Under the pieces are notes generated by a model that ran no database searches, was not told where the DNA came from, and was given only the letters and a program-made list of their open reading frames with translations. A stretch of 64,000 nt of DNA from Marinobacter sp. F4206. GTDB taxonomy: Bacteria > Pseudomonadota > Gammaproteobacteria > Pseudomonadales > Oleiphilaceae. Position numbers and translations under genes: made by a program. Shown in pieces: positions 61,786 through 64,000 of this stretch (its first letter is position 1; each line of letters begins with the position of its first letter). The DNA lies in contig NZ_JAHXKI010000002.1 of the NCBI RefSeq assembly GCF_019392195.1, positions 1,054,001 to 1,118,000 of the forward strand. The letters run 5' to 3'.

Positions 61786-62106
61786 ATGATCAAGCATGCA
61801 GTCGTGAGCCTTGCCTGCACTTTGCTGGCGACCAACGCTCTCTCGGATGAGCTCGCCGAGCAGGGCAAGAAAGTCTTTACCGAACTGGCCCAGCCATCGT
61901 GCACCATCTGCCACGCGCTGTCGGATGCCGGTTCCGCCGGGGAGATCGGGCCGAATCTGGACGAACTGGCGCCCTCGGTAACGCAGGTTCAGAATGCCGT
62001 GAAAGGCGGGGTGGGACTCATGCCGGCGTTCGGCGATTCATTATCACAGGCGCAGATTACCGCCGTTGCCCACTATGTGGCTTCCGTGACGGGCGGTGGC
62101 CCATAA
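61786..62106 (+). CDS. Small periplasmic cytochrome c
   Basis: A 106-residue exported single-heme cytochrome. The signal VSLACTLLATNALS is followed by a class I fold with the heme-binding motif CTICH and the axial Met in GVGLMPAFGDSLSQAQITAVAHYVAS. It lies 58 bases after the molybdoenzyme gene on the same strand and is its expected electron acceptor, like SorB or SoxD. The ATG at 61786 gives the clean signal peptide. Confidence 0.92.
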   Translation: MIKHAVVSLACTLLATNALSDELAEQGKKVFTELAQPSCTICHALSDAGSAGEIGPNLDELAPSVTQVQNAVKGGVGLMPAFGDSLSQAQITAVAHYVASVTGGGP

Positions 62107-62107
62107 A

Positions 62108-62131
62108 AAAACGGGGCCTTCGCCCCGTTTT
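62108..62131. terminator. Bidirectional terminator between cytochrome c and msrB
   Basis: AAAACGGGGC and GCCCCGTTTT pair perfectly around CTTC. A-rich DNA precedes and T follows, so it can stop transcription of both converging units. Confidence 0.85.
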
Positions 62132-62134
62132 CTG

Positions 62135-62560
62135 TTACCGGTTTTCCTTGAACACCATGGCAATGGAATTCAGGCAGTACCGCTGACCAGTGGGCGGCGG
62201 GCCATCCGGGAATACGTGCCCCAGGTGGCTGTCGCACCGGGGGCAACGGATCTCCGTGCGGGCCATGCCCAGGCTGTTGTCTTCCAGATAGCGAATGTGT
62301 TCCGGATCGTAGGGCTGGAAAAAGCTGGGCCAGCCGGTACCGGAATCAAACTTGGAATCCGAGCTGAACAGCGGCAGATCGCACAGGCGGCAGTGATAGG
62401 CGCCTGACATCTTGTTGTCCAGCAGCGTGCCACAGAACGGGTGCTCAGTTCCGTGATCCAGCAACACCTCGCGTTCTTCCGGTGTCAGGTCGGCCGCTTT
62501 TTCGTCAACCTGCGCTTTCGTCAGCGGCGTCAGGTCATAACCTGCAGCAGATTTACTCAT
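62135..62560 (-). CDS. msrB: Peptide methionine-R-sulfoxide reductase
   Basis: A 141-residue enzyme that repairs the R form of methionine sulfoxide. Two zinc-binding CxxC pairs (CRLCDLP and CPRCDSH) and the catalytic Cys in [10 protein letters not shown] are present. Family stretches [10 protein letters not shown] and [12 protein letters not shown] are intact. It lies 11 bases after msrA, so both repair enzymes are made from one transcript. Confidence 0.96.
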   Translation of the reverse strand: MSKSAAGYDLTPLTKAQVDEKAADLTPEEREVLLDHGTEHPFCGTLLDNKMSGAYHCRLCDLPLFSSDSKFDSGTGWPSFFQPYDPEHIRYLEDNSLGMARTEIRCPRCDSHLGHVFPDGPPPTGQRYCLNSIAMVFKENR

Positions 62561-62571
62561 GGTTCAGCTCC

Positions 62572-63225
62572 TCAGGCCATGTTGTTATCGGAATCGTCGG
62601 AATATTCAGGTTTCAAACGGTCACCGTAGTTGTCCACCAGTTTCTCCATTTTCGGCGCTGCAACCGCCATGATGTAGGGCTGGTAGGGATTCCGGGCCGC
62701 GAAATTCTGATGGTAGGCCTCGGCCGGATAGAACGCATCCAGCGGCTCCAGCGTGGTCACGATCGGGTCCGGATAAACCCCGGCAGCGCCCAGCTGCCGG
62801 ATATACGACTCGGCCACCTGCTTCTGTTCCGGCGTTTCGTAAAAAATCGCAGAACGGTACTGGGTGCCCCGGTCGTTGCCCTGGCGGTTCAGCTGCGTTG
62901 GGTCGTGGGCGACCGAGAAGAATACCTTAAGCAGCTCGCCAAAACTGACTTTCCCGGGGTTATAGTGGACATCCACTACCTCGGCGTGACCGGTCTTGCC
63001 GGTGCAAACCGCCTCGTATTTGGCGGTTTCCGCGCTCCCGCCGGCGTACCCTGATTCGACCGATTCGACACCGTCCATGGCCAGGAACACCGCCTCGACG
63101 CACCAGAAGCAGCCACCGGCCAATACCAGCCGGGCCGCATCACCGCCCTGGGGGAGATTCTGTTCGGGATCCGGGAAACGGCTGCGGGGCACATTCAGCC
63201 CGGGAATATCACACGATGTCACCAT
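62572..63225 (-). CDS. msrA: Peptide methionine-S-sulfoxide reductase
   Basis: A 217-residue enzyme that repairs the S form of methionine sulfoxide. The catalytic Cys lies in LAGGCFWCVEAVFLAMDGV. The family stretches GHAEVVDVHYNPGKVSF, DPTQLNRQGNDRGTQYRSAIFY and the C-terminal AEAYHQNF are intact. It has the longer N-terminus seen in many gammaproteobacteria. It heads the msrA-msrB operon, an oxidative-damage repair pair in the cytoplasm. Confidence 0.96.
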   Translation of the reverse strand: MVTSCDIPGLNVPRSRFPDPEQNLPQGGDAARLVLAGGCFWCVEAVFLAMDGVESVESGYAGGSAETAKYEAVCTGKTGHAEVVDVHYNPGKVSFGELLKVFFSVAHDPTQLNRQGNDRGTQYRSAIFYETPEQKQVAESYIRQLGAAGVYPDPIVTTLEPLDAFYPAEAYHQNFAARNPYQPYIMAVAAPKMEKLVDNYGDRLKPEYSDDSDNNMA

Positions 63226-63441
63226 GATGTCCTCGATAAATAAGATGCTGTTGGTTGGGACGTTTAACGTTCCAGATTGTGGCTGTTACGGTACGCTTTT
63301 GCCAATGGCTCAGTCCCTGTACCCAAACATGAACATTGCACCGTTCCGGTTGCATACCCCGACAGGCCAACCATAATGACAGACAGGGTTTGCCACTATG
63401 CGATCTGACAATCGCCCGTTCGGCATATCAAGGACAGAAAC

Positions 63442-64000
63442 ATGACGGCAAGGGCTCGAACACCCAAAAATCAGGACGAGTTGCTGGAATATCGCCTGAG
63501 CCTGCGACTGGGGCCCGTTCACGCCCGCCAGAGGCTGGGTATTGAACGCGAAGCAGAGGCCCTGGTCTTCGGCCAGGACGGCGGCTCCTTCCACCTGGAG
63601 AACGTCACCAACGCTCCCGGTTTTATCCGCTTCTGCCTGAAACTGGTCGGCCTCTTCGGTCGGGGACAGGCGAACAGCCGGCGTCTGGATACCGTCTACA
63701 ACCGCTTCCGCCTACCTGATCTGCCGGCGGCCTTCGAAGGCTTCCGGATTCTGCACCTGACCGATCTCCACGTGGACATGGACGAAGCCAATCTGCAGGC
63801 GGTGATTCGCCAGATTGAACCTCTGGACTACGACCTCTGCGTGCTCACCGGTGACTACCGCCGGCTAACCTGGGGGCCGGTGGACGATGCCCTGGACGGC
63901 ATGTCCCGCCTGCGTGACGCCATTCGTGGCAAAGCCTATGCCGTACTCGGTAATCACGACAGCATCCGCATGGTGCCCGGCCTGGAAGACATGGGCTACT
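63442..64000 (+). CDS. Metallophosphoesterase, N-terminal part (cut by window edge)
   Basis: The frame from the ATG at 63442 stays open to the edge (about 186 codons). An N-terminal region of about 100 residues precedes a calcineurin-like metal-binding core: ILHLTDLHVD (DxH), VLTGDYR (GDxx) and VLGNHDS (GNHD). The remaining His-containing motifs lie outside the window. The family hydrolyses phosphoesters such as UDP-diacylglucosamine or nucleotides; the exact substrate is not clear. Confidence 0.87.
   Translation, partial: MTARARTPKNQDELLEYRLSLRLGPVHARQRLGIEREAEALVFGQDGGSFHLENVTNAPGFIRFCLKLVGLFGRGQANSRRLDTVYNRFRLPDLPAAFEGFRILHLTDLHVDMDEANLQAVIRQIEPLDYDLCVLTGDYRRLTWGPVDDALDGMSRLRDAIRGKAYAVLGNHDSIRMVPGLEDMGY

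Overview
The window looks like a chromosomal segment of a marine gammaproteobacterium close to Marinobacter. The basis is the gene set and order: grpE-dnaK-dnaJ-dapB-carA-carB, the smpB/ratA/rnfH/bamE/recN neighbourhood, a wax ester synthase beside the tmRNA gene, an NhaD sodium/proton antiporter, and GC-rich codon use. The genus is an inference; no rRNA or tRNA gene is present to test it.

Region 1 (1-14,940) is conserved core. On the minus strand lie the chaperone/lysine/pyrimidine-arginine operon grpE-dnaK-dnaJ-dapB-carA-carB (carB runs off the left edge), with a sigma-32 type promoter before grpE and an attenuator-like leader before carA. Divergently, recN sits behind two overlapping-spaced LexA boxes. 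Then come fur, bamE, rnfH, ratA, an NSS-family transporter, smpB, a wax ester synthase/DGAT and the tmRNA gene ssrA.

Region 2 (14,927-29,016) is a roughly 14 kb integrative island inserted in the 3' end of ssrA. A 15-base repeat marks both ends. It carries a tyrosine integrase, an AlpA-type regulator, a Toprim primase-like protein, a DUF927 ATPase, two unknown proteins, and a Type I restriction-modification operon in which a SIR2-like protein gene is built in between hsdS and hsdR (hsdM-hsdS-sir2-hsdR). The original ssrA terminator now lies beyond the right end of the island.

Region 3 (29,082-34,530) holds a secreted D-aminoacylase-like amidohydrolase, an OprB-like porin, a short AraC-type regulator and a CheV chemotaxis coupling protein.

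Region 4 (34,527-49,213) is the most unusual core locus: a minus-strand run of eleven genes encoding an ExbB/TolQ-type channel protein, two ExbD/TolR-type proteins (one lacks the membrane aspartate), a TonB/AgmX-like energy-transducing protein, three TPR proteins, small periplasmic proteins and a large lipoprotein with a beta-propeller-like part and two CxxCH motifs. Two outer-membrane beta-barrel proteins are encoded divergently. The parts list resembles the Agl-Glt envelope machine of Myxococcus; I propose a proton-driven trans-envelope apparatus of unknown task.

Region 5 (49,243-64,000) has a coiled-coil lipoprotein, an acetolactate synthase-like enzyme, a large protein with a possible Cys-His-Asn catalytic set next to an ATP-grasp ligase, mqo, nhaD, a CaCA cation exchanger, a lysophospholipid acyltransferase, a sulfite-oxidase-like molybdoenzyme with its cytochrome c, msrB and msrA, and the start of a metallophosphoesterase gene cut by the right edge. 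No CRISPR array, rRNA, tRNA or insertion sequence was seen.
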